64,000 nucleotides of DNA from NCBI GenBank assembly GCA_041920215.1, contig JAYRSJ010000010.1, positions 82,729 through 146,728 on the forward strand, written 5' to 3'. The notes under the pieces are model-generated. The model was not told where the DNA came from. It saw only the letters and a list, made by a program, of their open reading frames with translations, and did no database searches. The stretch's first letter is position 1. Each line of letters begins with the position of its first letter. A program made the position numbers and the translations under genes. Of this stretch, positions 43,519-53,587 are shown piece after piece. This DNA comes from JAYRSJ01 sp041920215 (GTDB taxonomy: Bacteria > Pseudomonadota > Gammaproteobacteria > Burkholderiales > Burkholderiaceae_C).

Positions 43519-44166
43519 ATGAAGCACCACGAGACTACCGTTCTCCCGCGCCTGGCGCGCCGCCAGGCGCTGGCCTGGGCGCTGGGCCTGGGGCTGCGCC
43601 GCGGCGCGCCGGCCCTGCTGCTGGGCCTGACCGCTGCCGCACAGGCGCGTCGCTACGAGGGTCAGGAGTTCGACGAAACGATTGAGCTGGGCGGCGCCAG
43701 GCTGCAGCTCAATGGCGTGGGCATGCGGGCGGTGGCGATACTGAAGGGCTATCTGGCGGCGCTCTATCTGAGCCGGCCTGCCGCCACGCCCGAGGCGGTC
43801 TACGCAACACCTGGCCCCAAGCGCATACAGCTGCGCATGCTGCTGGAGGTGAGCACCGAGGAGTTCGTCAAGGCGGTCAACAAGGGCGTGGCCCGCAACT
43901 GCAGCGAGGCGGAGCAGGCGGCGCTGGCCGATCAGCTGCCGCCCTTCATCGCGCAGATGCGCGCGGTCGGCAAGGTCAGGCAGCGGGACCGCATCAATAT
44001 GGACTTCGTGCCGGGGCAGGGCACCAGCCTGCTGATCAATGGCAAGCCGGCCGGCCCGGCGGTGGGCGGCGCTGAGCTGTATCTGGGCCTGCTGAAGGTG
44101 TTTCTGGGTCAGCGCCCCACCGACAAGCGACTCAAGGCCGGCCTGCTGGGCCAGGCCGACGACTGA
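43519..44166 (+). CDS. Chalcone isomerase-like periplasmic protein
   Basis: 215 aa from ATG 43519; a longer frame starts at 43429. A Tat/Sec-like N-terminus (RRQALAWALGLGLRRGAPALL with a twin-Arg-like RR) leads to a hydrophobic stretch and an AQA cleavage region. The domain matches bacterial chalcone isomerase-like proteins: GGARLQLNGVGMRAVAILKGYLAALYL (here split), RIQLRMLLEVSTEEFVKA, and DFVPGQGTSLLINGK. Bacterial members bind fatty acids or are of unknown role; plant-type flavonoid chemistry is not implied. Confidence 0.82.
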   Translation: MKHHETTVLPRLARRQALAWALGLGLRRGAPALLLGLTAAAQARRYEGQEFDETIELGGARLQLNGVGMRAVAILKGYLAALYLSRPAATPEAVYATPGPKRIQLRMLLEVSTEEFVKAVNKGVARNCSEAEQAALADQLPPFIAQMRAVGKVRQRDRINMDFVPGQGTSLLINGKPAGPAVGGAELYLGLLKVFLGQRPTDKRLKAGLLGQADD

Positions 44167-44267
44167 GGCCTGAGCCTGTACGTAGTTCCGCTAGCATCTG
44201 CGGCGGCCACCCTCGCTAGGATGGCCCGCAAGCTGTATTCCTATAGACCAAAGCAAGAGGAGTCGTC

Positions 44268-45245
44268 ATGAGTCGTCGCGTCTGGATCCGTTCCTGTGCT
44301 GCCATCGCCGGCGGACTGCTGCTGGCGCCGCTGGCGCAGGCACAAAGCTATCCCAGCAAGCCGGTGCGCCTGATCGTCCCGTTCGCGCCGGGCGGCACGA
44401 CCGATATCGTGGCGCGTGTGATCGCCGACAAGATGGGCGCGCAGCTGGGCCAGAACGTCGTCGTCGAGAACAAGGCCGGCGGCGGCGGCTCGGTGGGTGC
44501 CAATGAAATCGTCAAGTCGGCCCCCGACGGCTACACGCTGGGCATGGCCACCGTCTCGACCACCGCGTCGAATCCGGCCATCAATCCCAAGATCCCGTAC
44601 AACCCGCTGACGGATTTCACCTCCATCATCAATGTGGCGGCAACGCCCAATGTGATCGCGGTGCATCCCTCCTTCCCGGCCAAGGACTACAAGAGCTTCA
44701 TCGCCGAGCTGAAGAAGAATCCCGGCAAGCACAGCTTCGCCAGCTCGGGCACCGGCGGCATCGGCCATCTGCAGATGGAGCTGTTCAAGAGCCTGGCCAA
44801 TGTCTTTGTGCTGCACATCCCCTATCGCGGCGCCGGCCCGGCGCTGAACGACACGGTGGCGGGCCAGGTGCCGATGATCTTCGACAACCTGCCCTCGGCG
44901 CTGCCCTTCATCAAGGATGGCCGTCTGATCCCCATCGTGGTGGCCGCGCCGGAGCGCCTGGCGGTGCTGCCGAATGTGCCGACCTTCAAGGAAGTGGGGC
45001 TGGAGCCGGTGAATCGCATGGCCTACTACGGCGTCCATGGCCCCAAGAACCTGCCCAAGGAGGTGGTTGACAAGGTCTCGGCCGCGGTCAAGAAGACCGT
45101 CGCCATGCCGGATGTGAAGGCGCGCATCGAGGCCACCGGCTCGCTGATCGTGGCCAACACGCCCGAGCAATTCAGCGCCCAGACCAAGGCCGAGTTCGAG
45201 GTCTATAAAAAGGTCGTCGAGCAGCAAAAGCTCAAGCTGGACTGA
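44268..45245 (+). CDS. Bug-family tripartite tricarboxylate transporter substrate-binding protein
   Basis: 325 aa with a signal peptide ending at AQAQS. YPSKPVRLIVPFAPGGTTDIVARVIAD (in part) is the hallmark of the Bug/TctC family, followed by VVVENKAGGGGSVGA and IPYRGAGPALNDTVAGQVPMI (in part). Members bind carboxylates in the periplasm; hundreds of paralogues occur in Burkholderiales, mostly without linked transporter genes, as here. AGAGGAG six bases before the ATG and TATAGA further up form a credible expression signal. A strong terminator follows. Confidence 0.93.
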   Translation: MSRRVWIRSCAAIAGGLLLAPLAQAQSYPSKPVRLIVPFAPGGTTDIVARVIADKMGAQLGQNVVVENKAGGGGSVGANEIVKSAPDGYTLGMATVSTTASNPAINPKIPYNPLTDFTSIINVAATPNVIAVHPSFPAKDYKSFIAELKKNPGKHSFASSGTGGIGHLQMELFKSLANVFVLHIPYRGAGPALNDTVAGQVPMIFDNLPSALPFIKDGRLIPIVVAAPERLAVLPNVPTFKEVGLEPVNRMAYYGVHGPKNLPKEVVDKVSAAVKKTVAMPDVKARIEATGSLIVANTPEQFSAQTKAEFEVYKKVVEQQKLKLD

Positions 45246-45272
45246 GCCGGCTTGAGCTGACGGCACAATGCC

Positions 45273-45300
45273 AGGGCGCCGTGAGGCGCCCTTTCTTTTT
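45273..45300 (+). terminator. Intrinsic terminator after the Bug-family gene
   Basis: AGGGCGCC (45273-45280) pairs perfectly with GGCGCCCT (45285-45292) around a GTGA tetraloop, followed by TTTCTTTTT. It ends six bases before the xerD ATG, so xerD must be transcribed from a promoter inside this region or by read-through. Confidence 0.92.
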
Positions 45301-45305
45301 GCACC

Positions 45306-46253
45306 ATGCCCAAGCCGCCAGCCGCCCCACCCAGCCGTCCGCTCGCTGATACCCCCTGCCGGGAGGCGAGCCGTCAGGCGCTGGAGCGTTTCATCGAGAC
45401 CCTGTGGCTGGAAGACGGGCTGGCGACCAACAGCCTGGCCGCCTACCGGCGCGATCTCAACCTGCTGGCTGACTGGCTGGCAGCCCAGCAGGGCCTGAGC
45501 CTGGACCAGGCCCGGGAACTGGATCTGCTGGCCTACGCGACGGCACGCCATGCGCGCAGCCGCAGCAGCAGCGCCAACCGAAGGCTCAGCGTCTTCAAGC
45601 GCTACTTCCGCTGGGCACTGCGCGAGCAGCGCATCCAGCAAGACCCGACCCTCAGGCTCAGCAATGCCAAGCAGGCGCTGCGGGTGCCCAAGACGCTGAG
45701 CCAGGCCCAGGTGGAGGCGCTGATCGCCGCGCCCGATGTGCAGACGCCGCTGGGCCTGCGCGACCGCGCCATGCTGGAGCTGATCTATGCCAGCGGCCTG
45801 CGTGTCAGCGAGTTGGTGACGCTGAGGAGCCTGCATGTGGGCTTCAAGGAGGCGGTGCTGCGCATCAGCGGCAAAGGCGCCAAGGAGCGCCTGGTGCCGT
45901 TCGGCGAGGAGGCGCACAGCTGGCTGCTGCGCTATCTGCGCGAGGCGCGCCCGCTGCTGCTCAAGGGTGGCAATGCCGAGGCCCTGTTCGTCACCGTGCA
46001 GGGGGAGGGCATGAGCCGGCAGATGTTCTGGAAGCTGGTCAAGAAATACGCGCTGCAGGCCGGCATCACGGCGCCGCTGTCCCCGCACACGCTGCGCCAT
46101 GCCTTCGCCACCCATCTGCTCAACCATGGCGCCGATCTGCGCGCGGTGCAGCTGCTCTTGGGGCATGCCGATCTGTCCACCACCCAGATCTACACCCATG
46201 TGGCCCGCGAGCGGCTCAAGCAGATCCACGCCCAGCACCATCCGCGCGCTTGA
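45306..46253 (+). CDS. xerD: Tyrosine recombinase XerD
   Basis: Site-specific recombinase that resolves chromosome dimers at dif with XerC, 315 aa. The N-terminal SAM-like domain (LERFIETLWLEDGLATNSLAAYRRDL) and the catalytic domain (from about residue 130) carry R in LIYASGLRVSELV, K in SGKGAKERLVPFG, HTLRHAFATHLL, LLGHADLSTTQIYTHV with the nucleophilic Tyr. Core-chromosome context and the ordering of residues fit XerD rather than an integrase of a mobile element. Confidence 0.95.
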   Translation: MPKPPAAPPSRPLADTPCREASRQALERFIETLWLEDGLATNSLAAYRRDLNLLADWLAAQQGLSLDQARELDLLAYATARHARSRSSSANRRLSVFKRYFRWALREQRIQQDPTLRLSNAKQALRVPKTLSQAQVEALIAAPDVQTPLGLRDRAMLELIYASGLRVSELVTLRSLHVGFKEAVLRISGKGAKERLVPFGEEAHSWLLRYLREARPLLLKGGNAEALFVTVQGEGMSRQMFWKLVKKYALQAGITAPLSPHTLRHAFATHLLNHGADLRAVQLLLGHADLSTTQIYTHVARERLKQIHAQHHPRA

Positions 46254-46283
46254 GTTGGGGGCGGCGGGACCGACAATCCCCCC

Positions 46284-46886
46284 ATGGACCATACCTTTCT
46301 CTCCGCCCTGATCCTGCTGCTGCTGGTGCTGGATCCGCTGGGCAGCCTGCCCATCTTCATCCCCATCATGCGCGAGGTGCCCAAGCCCAGGCGGGTGCGG
46401 GTGGCCGTGCGCGAGGTCAGCATCGCCTTTGCGGTGCTGCTGGCCTTCATGTTTCTGGGCGATGCCTTCTTGCGCGTCATGCATCTGTCGGAGCGCTCGC
46501 TGGAGGTGGCCGGCGGGGTGATCCTGCTGATCATCGCGATACGAATGATCTTCGGCAGCAGCGGCGAGTCGGTCTATGGCGCCGAACCGGGCCGCGAGCC
46601 GCTGATCTTTCCGCTGGCCGTGCCGCTGCTGGCCGGCCCCTCGGCCATGGCCACCGTGCTGCTGCTGGCCTCGCGCCAGCCCGAGCGCATCTGGGAATGG
46701 ATTGCCGCGCTGACCACCGCGATGCTGATCTCCGGCCTGACCCTGGTGCTGGCCGACCGCATACGCAAGCTGCTGGGCGATTCGGTGGTGGCCGCGGTCG
46801 AGAAGCTGATGGGCCTGGTGCTGACCGCGATCGCGGTCGAGATGGTGCTGGCCGGCCTGAAGCGCTACTTCATAGGCGGGCTTTGA
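46284..46886 (+). CDS. MarC family membrane protein
   Basis: 200 aa with six predicted membrane segments. LLLLVLDPLGSLPIFIPIM, the central AGGVILLIIAIRMIF and PLAVPLLAGPSAMATVLLLAS match MarC/YhgN proteins. The family was once linked to multiple antibiotic resistance, but that is not supported for E. coli MarC; its function is unknown. It lies 30 bases after xerD. Confidence 0.9.
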   Translation: MDHTFLSALILLLLVLDPLGSLPIFIPIMREVPKPRRVRVAVREVSIAFAVLLAFMFLGDAFLRVMHLSERSLEVAGGVILLIIAIRMIFGSSGESVYGAEPGREPLIFPLAVPLLAGPSAMATVLLLASRQPERIWEWIAALTTAMLISGLTLVLADRIRKLLGDSVVAAVEKLMGLVLTAIAVEMVLAGLKRYFIGGL

Positions 46887-47127
46887 GCGTTTGCACGATG
46901 CGAAAAGGCATTTTCATATCGTGGATGTAGCAACTGCTGCGCCGCCGCATTTTTTCTCATTATGGTGATTGTCTTTTCACATTCAGAAATTGCAAATCTA
47001 AGTTGTTGATTTTATGAGGAAAGATTTTTAGTCTTATATAAGACATAAGTCTTCCGCTTGCCGTGACAGAGGACTAATCTTGAGTCCATCAAGCCCCTCG
47101 TTTTCAAGCACGCAACCGGAGAACCTC
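46887..47127 (+). promoter_or_regulatory. AT-rich aceA promoter region with palindrome
   Basis: This 241-base stretch is the most AT-rich in the window. GTCTTATATAAGAC (47031-47044) is a perfect 14-bp palindrome that includes TATATA/TATAAG, a likely -10 element, and a third half-site AAGTCTT follows at 47047-47053. Regulator binding here would block the promoter. I cannot name the regulator; the shape fits a dimeric GntR-type or similar repressor. Upstream parts have AT-rich tracts and no coding sequence. GGAG lies seven bases before the aceA ATG. Confidence 0.6.
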
Positions 47128-48426
<1,299 letters not shown>

Positions 48427-48445
48427 TCGTCAGGCCGCTGCAGCA

Positions 48446-48473
48446 GGGCCGGCCTTTGGCCGGCCCTTTTTCT
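48446..48473 (+). terminator. Intrinsic terminator after aceA
   Basis: GGGCCGGCC (48446-48454) pairs with GGCCGGCCC (48458-48466) around a TTT loop and is followed by TTTTTCTT. A canonical terminator 20 bases after the aceA stop. Confidence 0.95.
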
Positions 48474-48510
48474 TGGCTGCGCAGCAGGCCGGTCTTCGTA
48501 TGATGCGGGC

Positions 48511-49926
48511 ATGAATATTCTGATCCTCGGCGCCGGCCGTGTCGGCGCGAGCGTGGCCGAGAGTCTGGTCTCGGAAAAGAACGACATCACCGTCATCGAC
48601 ACCGATCCCGTCCGCCTGCGCGAGCTGCAGGACCGCATGGATCTGCGCGGCGTCACCGGCAATGGCATACAGCCCTCGGTGCTGGAGGCGGCTGGTGCAC
48701 GCGACGCAGATATGCTGATCGCCTGCGCGCCCAGCGACGAGACCAATCTGGTGGCCTGCAAGGTGGCCCATGCGGTCTTCAGCATCCCCACCCGCATCGC
48801 CCGGCTGCGCTCGCCCGAGTTCGAGCAGGACAGCCCGCTGCTGGGCAGCCATGGCTTCGCGGTCGATGCGGTGATCTGCCCCGAGGAATCGGTCACCCGC
48901 ACGATACGCCAGCTGATCGAGTACCCGGAGGCCCTGCAGGTGCTGCAGTTCGCCGACGGCGCAGTGAGCCTGATCGCGGTGCGGGCGGTGCATGGCGCGC
49001 CGCTGGTTCAGCGCACCATGGCCGAGCTGCCAGCCCTGGTGCCGCAGTGCGAGATGCGGGTCGTGGCGCTGTACCGCAAGGACGGCAGCGGCCGCGACCA
49101 GCGCCTGGCCTGCGAGGGCGACACCCGCATCGAGGCGGGCGACGAGGTCTTTGTGTTAGCTGCCACCGAACATATACGCAAGGTGCTGGATGCGCTGGCA
49201 CGCCGCGCCGCACCGATCAAGCGGGTGATGATCGCCGGCGGTGGTCGGGTGGGCCTGCGACTGGCGCGCGAGATCCAGGACGAATGCCGGCTCAAGCTGA
49301 TCGATACCGGCCTGGCCCGCTGCGAGTACCTGACGACCCAGCTCAACAGCACCAGCCTGGTGTTGCACGGCGACGCCACTGACGAGGAATTGCTGGAGCG
49401 CGAACAGGTCGAGGAGACCGACCTCTTCCTGGCGCTGACCAATGACGACGAGGACAACATCATGGCCTGCCTGCTGGCCAAGCGCATGGGCGCGCGGCGG
49501 GTACTTGCCCTGATCAACCGGCGCGCCTATGCCGACCTGGTGCAGGGCACGCAGATCGATATCGCGCTATCGCCGGCGCAGACGGTGATCGGCGAGCTGC
49601 TGGCCTATGTGCGCCGCGGCGATGTGGAGGCGGTGCACAGCCTGCGCCGCGGCGCGGCCGAGGCGCTGGAGGCGGTGGCCCGGGGCGATCGCAAGACATC
49701 CAAGGTGGTGGGACGGCGCATCGACGAGATCGCGTTGCCCAAGGGCGCGCAGATTGGCGCCCTCGTGCGCAGGGTCGAGGACGCCGAGCGCTACCGCCGC
49801 GTCATCATCCCGCACCACGACACGGTGATCGCTCAGGACGACCATGTGATCGTGTTTGTGCCGCGCAAGCGCATGGTGCGCGAGATCGAGAAGCTCTTCC
49901 AGGTCGGTGCGACCTTCTTCTTCTGA
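48511..49926 (+). CDS. trkA: Trk potassium uptake system regulatory protein TrkA
   Basis: Cytoplasmic NAD(H)-binding gating subunit of the Trk K+ system, 471 aa. Two RCK/TrkA-N repeats: MNILILGAGRVGASVAESL with DTDPVRL at residues 1-35, and VMIAGGGRVGLRLAREI near 240 with LIDTGLARCEYL. Each is followed by a TrkA-C region; the second includes HVIVFVPRKRMVREIEKLF. GxGxxG motifs are intact in both. trkH follows 10 bases after the stop, forming a complete channel-plus-gate operon. Confidence 0.96.
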   Translation: MNILILGAGRVGASVAESLVSEKNDITVIDTDPVRLRELQDRMDLRGVTGNGIQPSVLEAAGARDADMLIACAPSDETNLVACKVAHAVFSIPTRIARLRSPEFEQDSPLLGSHGFAVDAVICPEESVTRTIRQLIEYPEALQVLQFADGAVSLIAVRAVHGAPLVQRTMAELPALVPQCEMRVVALYRKDGSGRDQRLACEGDTRIEAGDEVFVLAATEHIRKVLDALARRAAPIKRVMIAGGGRVGLRLAREIQDECRLKLIDTGLARCEYLTTQLNSTSLVLHGDATDEELLEREQVEETDLFLALTNDDEDNIMACLLAKRMGARRVLALINRRAYADLVQGTQIDIALSPAQTVIGELLAYVRRGDVEAVHSLRRGAAEALEAVARGDRKTSKVVGRRIDEIALPKGAQIGALVRRVEDAERYRRVIIPHHDTVIAQDDHVIVFVPRKRMVREIEKLFQVGATFFF

Positions 49927-49936
49927 CACGGCCTCG

Positions 49937-51397
49937 ATGAGTTCCCCCCTTGCCGTCCTGGCCCTGATCGGCCGCCTGCTGGTGATCTTTGCGCTCTTCA
50001 TGCTGGTGCCGCTGGCCTTCGGCTGGGTGCAGCAGGACGCCGGGCTGCGCGCCTTCAAGATCGCTGCCGGCATCACGCTGGCGGCCGGCCTGGTCCTGTC
50101 TATGCTGATGCGCCGCTTCCGCCGCGAGCTACAGGCCCGCGACGGGTTTCTCCTGGTGGGTCTGACCTGGCTGATCCTGCCGGCCTTCGGTGCCTTGCCG
50201 CTCTGGCTAGCCCTGCCAGGTCTTGACATCACCGACGCCTACTTCGAGGCCGTCTCCGGCCTCACCGCCACCGGCGCCACCGCGCTGGCCGGGCTGGATG
50301 CGCTGCCGCTGAGCGTCAATGTCTGGCGCTGCTTCATGATGCTGGTGGGCGGCCTGGGCATCATCGTGCTGGCGGTGGCCATCCTGCCGATGCTGGGTGT
50401 GGGCGGGGCCCAGCTCTTCAAGGCCGAGACGGCCGGCCCGCTGAAGGATCAGCAGAAGCTGACCCCACGCATGTCGGACACGGCGCGCGGGCTCTGGGTG
50501 GTGTACTTCGTGTTCGCGCTGGCCTGCATGCTGGCCTATCGCTGGGCCGGCATGAGCTGGTCCGACGCCTTCATGCATATGTGCAGCACCGTCAGCCTGG
50601 GCGGCTTCTCCTCGCACGACGCCAGCTTCGGTCACTGGAACTCGCCGACGCTGGAGACGGTGGCCATGATCTTCATGCTGCTGGCCGGCATCAATTTCGC
50701 GCTCTACTTCATCGCGGTGCGCCAGCGCTCGCTGCGGGTGCTGTGGCAGGACATCGAGCTCAAGGCCTTCTATCTGGTGCTGTTGGGGTCGGCCCTGCTG
50801 CTGAGCGGCTTTTTGCTGGCCCACGGGGTGGAGCAGGAGGGCCTAGCAGCGCTGCGCAGCAGTGCCTTCCATGTGATCTCGGTGGCCACCACCACCGGCT
50901 ATGCGGCCACAGACTACGAGCAATGGCCGGTGTTTGCACCGCTGCTGATGCTCTTGCTGGGCTGCTTTGCCACCTGCGCCGGCTCCACCGGCGGCGGCAT
51001 CAAGATGGTGCGCATGCTCCTGCTGCTGAAGCAGTCGCAGCGCGAGCTGGTGCGCATCATCCATCCCAATGTGGTCAACCCGGTGGTCTATGGCGGCCGC
51101 GTGGTCAGCCCGCGGGTGATGCAGAGCGTGATCGCCTTCATGATGCTGTGGGGCGCCAGCCTGGTGGTGCTGACCATGCTGCTGCTGTTCAGCGGGCTGG
51201 ATGTGGTCAGCGCCTTCACCGCGGTGCTGGCCTGCCTGAACAATATCGGTCCGGGCCTGGGCCTGGTGGGCCCGGCCGACAATTTCGGCGCACTGAACCC
51301 CTTCCAGACCTGGGTCTGCACCTTCGCGATGCTCTTGGGCCGGCTGGAGCTGCTGAGCGTGCTGGTGCTGTTCACGCCCCAGTTCTGGCGCGGCTGA
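49937..51397 (+). CDS. trkH: Trk potassium uptake protein TrkH/TrkG
   Basis: Membrane channel subunit, 486 aa from ATG 49937. Multiple membrane segments form four pore repeats; filter-like segments are visible in AVSGLTATGATALAG, MCSTVSLGGFSSHDA, VISVATTTGYAATDY and CLNNIGPGLGLVGPA, each with a conserved Gly. CAGSTGGGIKMVRMLLLLK is the TrkH signature loop. It works with TrkA just upstream. The 3' end is convergent with the alcohol dehydrogenase gene. Confidence 0.96.
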   Translation: MSSPLAVLALIGRLLVIFALFMLVPLAFGWVQQDAGLRAFKIAAGITLAAGLVLSMLMRRFRRELQARDGFLLVGLTWLILPAFGALPLWLALPGLDITDAYFEAVSGLTATGATALAGLDALPLSVNVWRCFMMLVGGLGIIVLAVAILPMLGVGGAQLFKAETAGPLKDQQKLTPRMSDTARGLWVVYFVFALACMLAYRWAGMSWSDAFMHMCSTVSLGGFSSHDASFGHWNSPTLETVAMIFMLLAGINFALYFIAVRQRSLRVLWQDIELKAFYLVLLGSALLLSGFLLAHGVEQEGLAALRSSAFHVISVATTTGYAATDYEQWPVFAPLLMLLLGCFATCAGSTGGGIKMVRMLLLLKQSQRELVRIIHPNVVNPVVYGGRVVSPRVMQSVIAFMMLWGASLVVLTMLLLFSGLDVVSAFTAVLACLNNIGPGLGLVGPADNFGALNPFQTWVCTFAMLLGRLELLSVLVLFTPQFWRG

Positions 51398-51418
51398 AAC
51401 GGGCGAATCCGTCCCGCA

Positions 51419-52567
51419 TCACATCGACTGTTCGAGCATCTCGCGGTAGTCGGCAGCGCTGGCCGGGCGCGGATTGGTCTTGTGGCAATGGTCCAGCAAG
51501 GCATGCTCGATGATCGCGTCAAACTGTTCGCGCACCACGCCCAGCGCCGCCAGTCCGCTGGGCAGCCCCAGCCGGGTGTTCATCTCGCGCAACGCGGCGG
51601 CGATGTCGGCGCCGGCCGCATCGCAGCGGGCCAGACCCATGGCCTGGCCCAGGCGCTGCAGCCGGCTGTCGGTCTGCAGGCTCGGATGTGCGGCGTTGAA
51701 GCGCAGCACCGCGGGCAGGAACAGCGCGTTGAGCGTGCCATGGTGCAGGCGCGGGTTGAGGCCGCCCAGGCTGTGGCTCAGCGAATGCACGCAGCCCAGG
51801 CCCTTCTGGAAGGCCATCGCCCCCTGCATGCTGGCACTCATCATCTGCCAGCGTGCCTCGCGATCGCTGCCGTCGCGGGTGGCGCGTTCGATATGGCCCC
51901 AGCCGCGGCGCAAGCCCTCCCAGGCAATACCGTCGGCCGGCGGGTTGACCGCCGCCGACATAAAGGTCTCCATGCAATGGGCGATCGCATCCATGCCGGT
52001 GGCCGCGGTCAGCAGTGGCGGCAACGCCAACGTCAGCTCGGGATCGCAGATGGCCGCCTTGGGCATCAGGAACCAGCTGTGGAAGCCCAGCTTGCGGCCG
52101 TCGTCGACGATGATGATGGCACCGCGCGCCACCTCGCTGCCGGTGCCGGCGGTGGTGGGCACCGCGATCACCGGCGCGACGGCCGCGCTGATCAGGGGGC
52201 TGCCGCCCTCGATCGTGGCATAGCTCTTCAAGGGCCCAGCGTGGGTGGCGGCAATCGCCACCCCCTTGGCCAGGTCCATGCTGGAGCCGCCGCCTATCGC
52301 GATCAGGCCGTCGCAGCCCAGCTGCCGGTACAGCGCGGCGGCGGCCCGCACCGCGGCCTCGGTGGGATTGCTGGGCGTGGCGTCGAAGACGGGCGGCTGA
52401 TCGGCGCCAAAGGCCGCCAGCGCCTGCGCCAGCACGCCGGCCGCGCGCACGCCGGCATCGCTGATGACCAGCGGCCGCTGCATGCCCACCCGCTGGCATT
52501 CGGCCGGCAGCAGGGCGGCGGCCCCATGGTCGAGCTGGATCTGGGTGAGGTACTGGATCAAGGCCAT
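51419..52567 (-). CDS. Iron-containing alcohol dehydrogenase
   Basis: Family III alcohol dehydrogenase, 382 aa. The start ATG 52565-52567 has GGAG seven bases upstream; the frame is open 14 codons further. The N-terminal half has IAIGGGSSMDLAKGVA (NAD binding), TTAGTGSEVARGAIII. The metal site uses residues in ATGMDAIAHCMETF, GCVHSLSHSLGGLNPRLHHGTLNA. The substrate is unknown; related proteins oxidise short or branched alcohols or 4-hydroxybutyrate. It is divergent from the HSL-type hydrolase. Confidence 0.93.
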   Translation of the reverse strand: MALIQYLTQIQLDHGAAALLPAECQRVGMQRPLVISDAGVRAAGVLAQALAAFGADQPPVFDATPSNPTEAAVRAAAALYRQLGCDGLIAIGGGSSMDLAKGVAIAATHAGPLKSYATIEGGSPLISAAVAPVIAVPTTAGTGSEVARGAIIIVDDGRKLGFHSWFLMPKAAICDPELTLALPPLLTAATGMDAIAHCMETFMSAAVNPPADGIAWEGLRRGWGHIERATRDGSDREARWQMMSASMQGAMAFQKGLGCVHSLSHSLGGLNPRLHHGTLNALFLPAVLRFNAAHPSLQTDSRLQRLGQAMGLARCDAAGADIAAALREMNTRLGLPSGLAALGVVREQFDAIIEHALLDHCHKTNPRPASAADYREMLEQSM

Positions 52568-52648
52568 GCCGGGTCTCCGTTCAGGGGATTGAGCTTCACT
52601 CTGGCACACTGCGCGCCGTTGCCACTAGCCTAGGGGCTGGAGCCTTTC

Positions 52649-53587
52649 TTGAGTAGCACCTTGTTGACACCGCGCATGGCCGGCGTGCTGGAGCGCATCC
52701 ACCGCGCCAAGCGCCCGGCCTTTCACAGCCTGAGCCCGCGCCAGGCCCGCATCGCCTATCTGATGGGCGCCGAGATCCTGGATCTGCCGCGCGCGCCCTT
52801 GCCGCGGGTGGAGGAGCTGAGTGTGCCCGGCGCGGACGGAGCGCTGGCGGCGCGGCTCTATGCCCCCAGCACGGCGCTCGGTCTGCCGGTGCTGCTGTAT
52901 TTCCACGGCGGCGGCTTCACCATCGGCTCGCTGGAGACGCATGACAGCCTGTGCCGGCAGCTCGCGCTGCGCAGCGGCGCGGCGGTGCTCGCGCTGGACT
53001 ACCGGCTGGCGCCGGAGCACCGTTTTCCGGCGGCGGTGGACGATTGCTGGGCGGTGCTGCGCTGGCTGCCCGGCGCCGCCGCCAGCCTGGGGCTGGACGG
53101 CCGCCGCATCGCGGTCGGTGGCGACAGCGCCGGCGGCACGCTGGCCGCGGTCAGCGCGCTGCATGCGCGTGACATCGGGCAAGACCTGGCCCTGCAGCTG
53201 CTGATCACGCCGGGCACCACCGCCCATGCCGACACGCCCTCGCACAAGCTGTTCGCGAATGGCTTCTTGCTGGATGCGGCCTCGATCGCCTGGTTCTTCG
53301 ACCACTACATCGATCATCACCACAAGCGCGACTGGCGCTTCGCGCCGCTGGAGGCCGTCGACCACAGCGATCTGGCGCCCGCCTTCGTGCTGCTGGCCGA
53401 ATGCGATCCGCTGGTCGACGAAGGCCTGGCCTATGCCGATCTGCTGCGCGCCCAGGGCAACCCGGTGGACCTGGAGCTGTACCGTGGCGTCACCCACGAC
53501 TTCATCAAGATGGGCCGCAGCATTCCGGAAGCGCTGGACGCGCTGGAGGCTTGCGGCCAGGCGATTCGAAAGGCCTTCGAGCGATGA
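52649..53587 (+). CDS. HSL-type alpha/beta hydrolase
   Basis: 312 aa from TTG 52649, favoured because TGGAG lies six bases upstream; ATG 52676 is an alternative nine codons in. The oxyanion HGGG is in LLYFHGGGFTIGS, the nucleophile in GGDSAGGTLAA, and the acid and His in LLAECDPLVDEG and GVTHDFIKMG. This is the hormone-sensitive-lipase family of esterases. The stop overlaps the next gene in an ATGA, so hydrolase and thioesterase-GNAT fusion are made together. Confidence 0.92.
   Translation: MSSTLLTPRMAGVLERIHRAKRPAFHSLSPRQARIAYLMGAEILDLPRAPLPRVEELSVPGADGALAARLYAPSTALGLPVLLYFHGGGFTIGSLETHDSLCRQLALRSGAAVLALDYRLAPEHRFPAAVDDCWAVLRWLPGAAASLGLDGRRIAVGGDSAGGTLAAVSALHARDIGQDLALQLLITPGTTAHADTPSHKLFANGFLLDAASIAWFFDHYIDHHHKRDWRFAPLEAVDHSDLAPAFVLLAECDPLVDEGLAYADLLRAQGNPVDLELYRGVTHDFIKMGRSIPEALDALEACGQAIRKAFER

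Noticed and set aside
45306..46253. Integrase of a mobile element
   Set aside because: The tyrosine recombinase has XerD order and length, sits among core genes, and no attachment site or cargo is visible.
44241..46484. A 747-codon minus-strand open frame across the Bug gene, its terminator and xerD
   Set aside because: Low-complexity shadow that runs through a plus-strand terminator and two certain genes.
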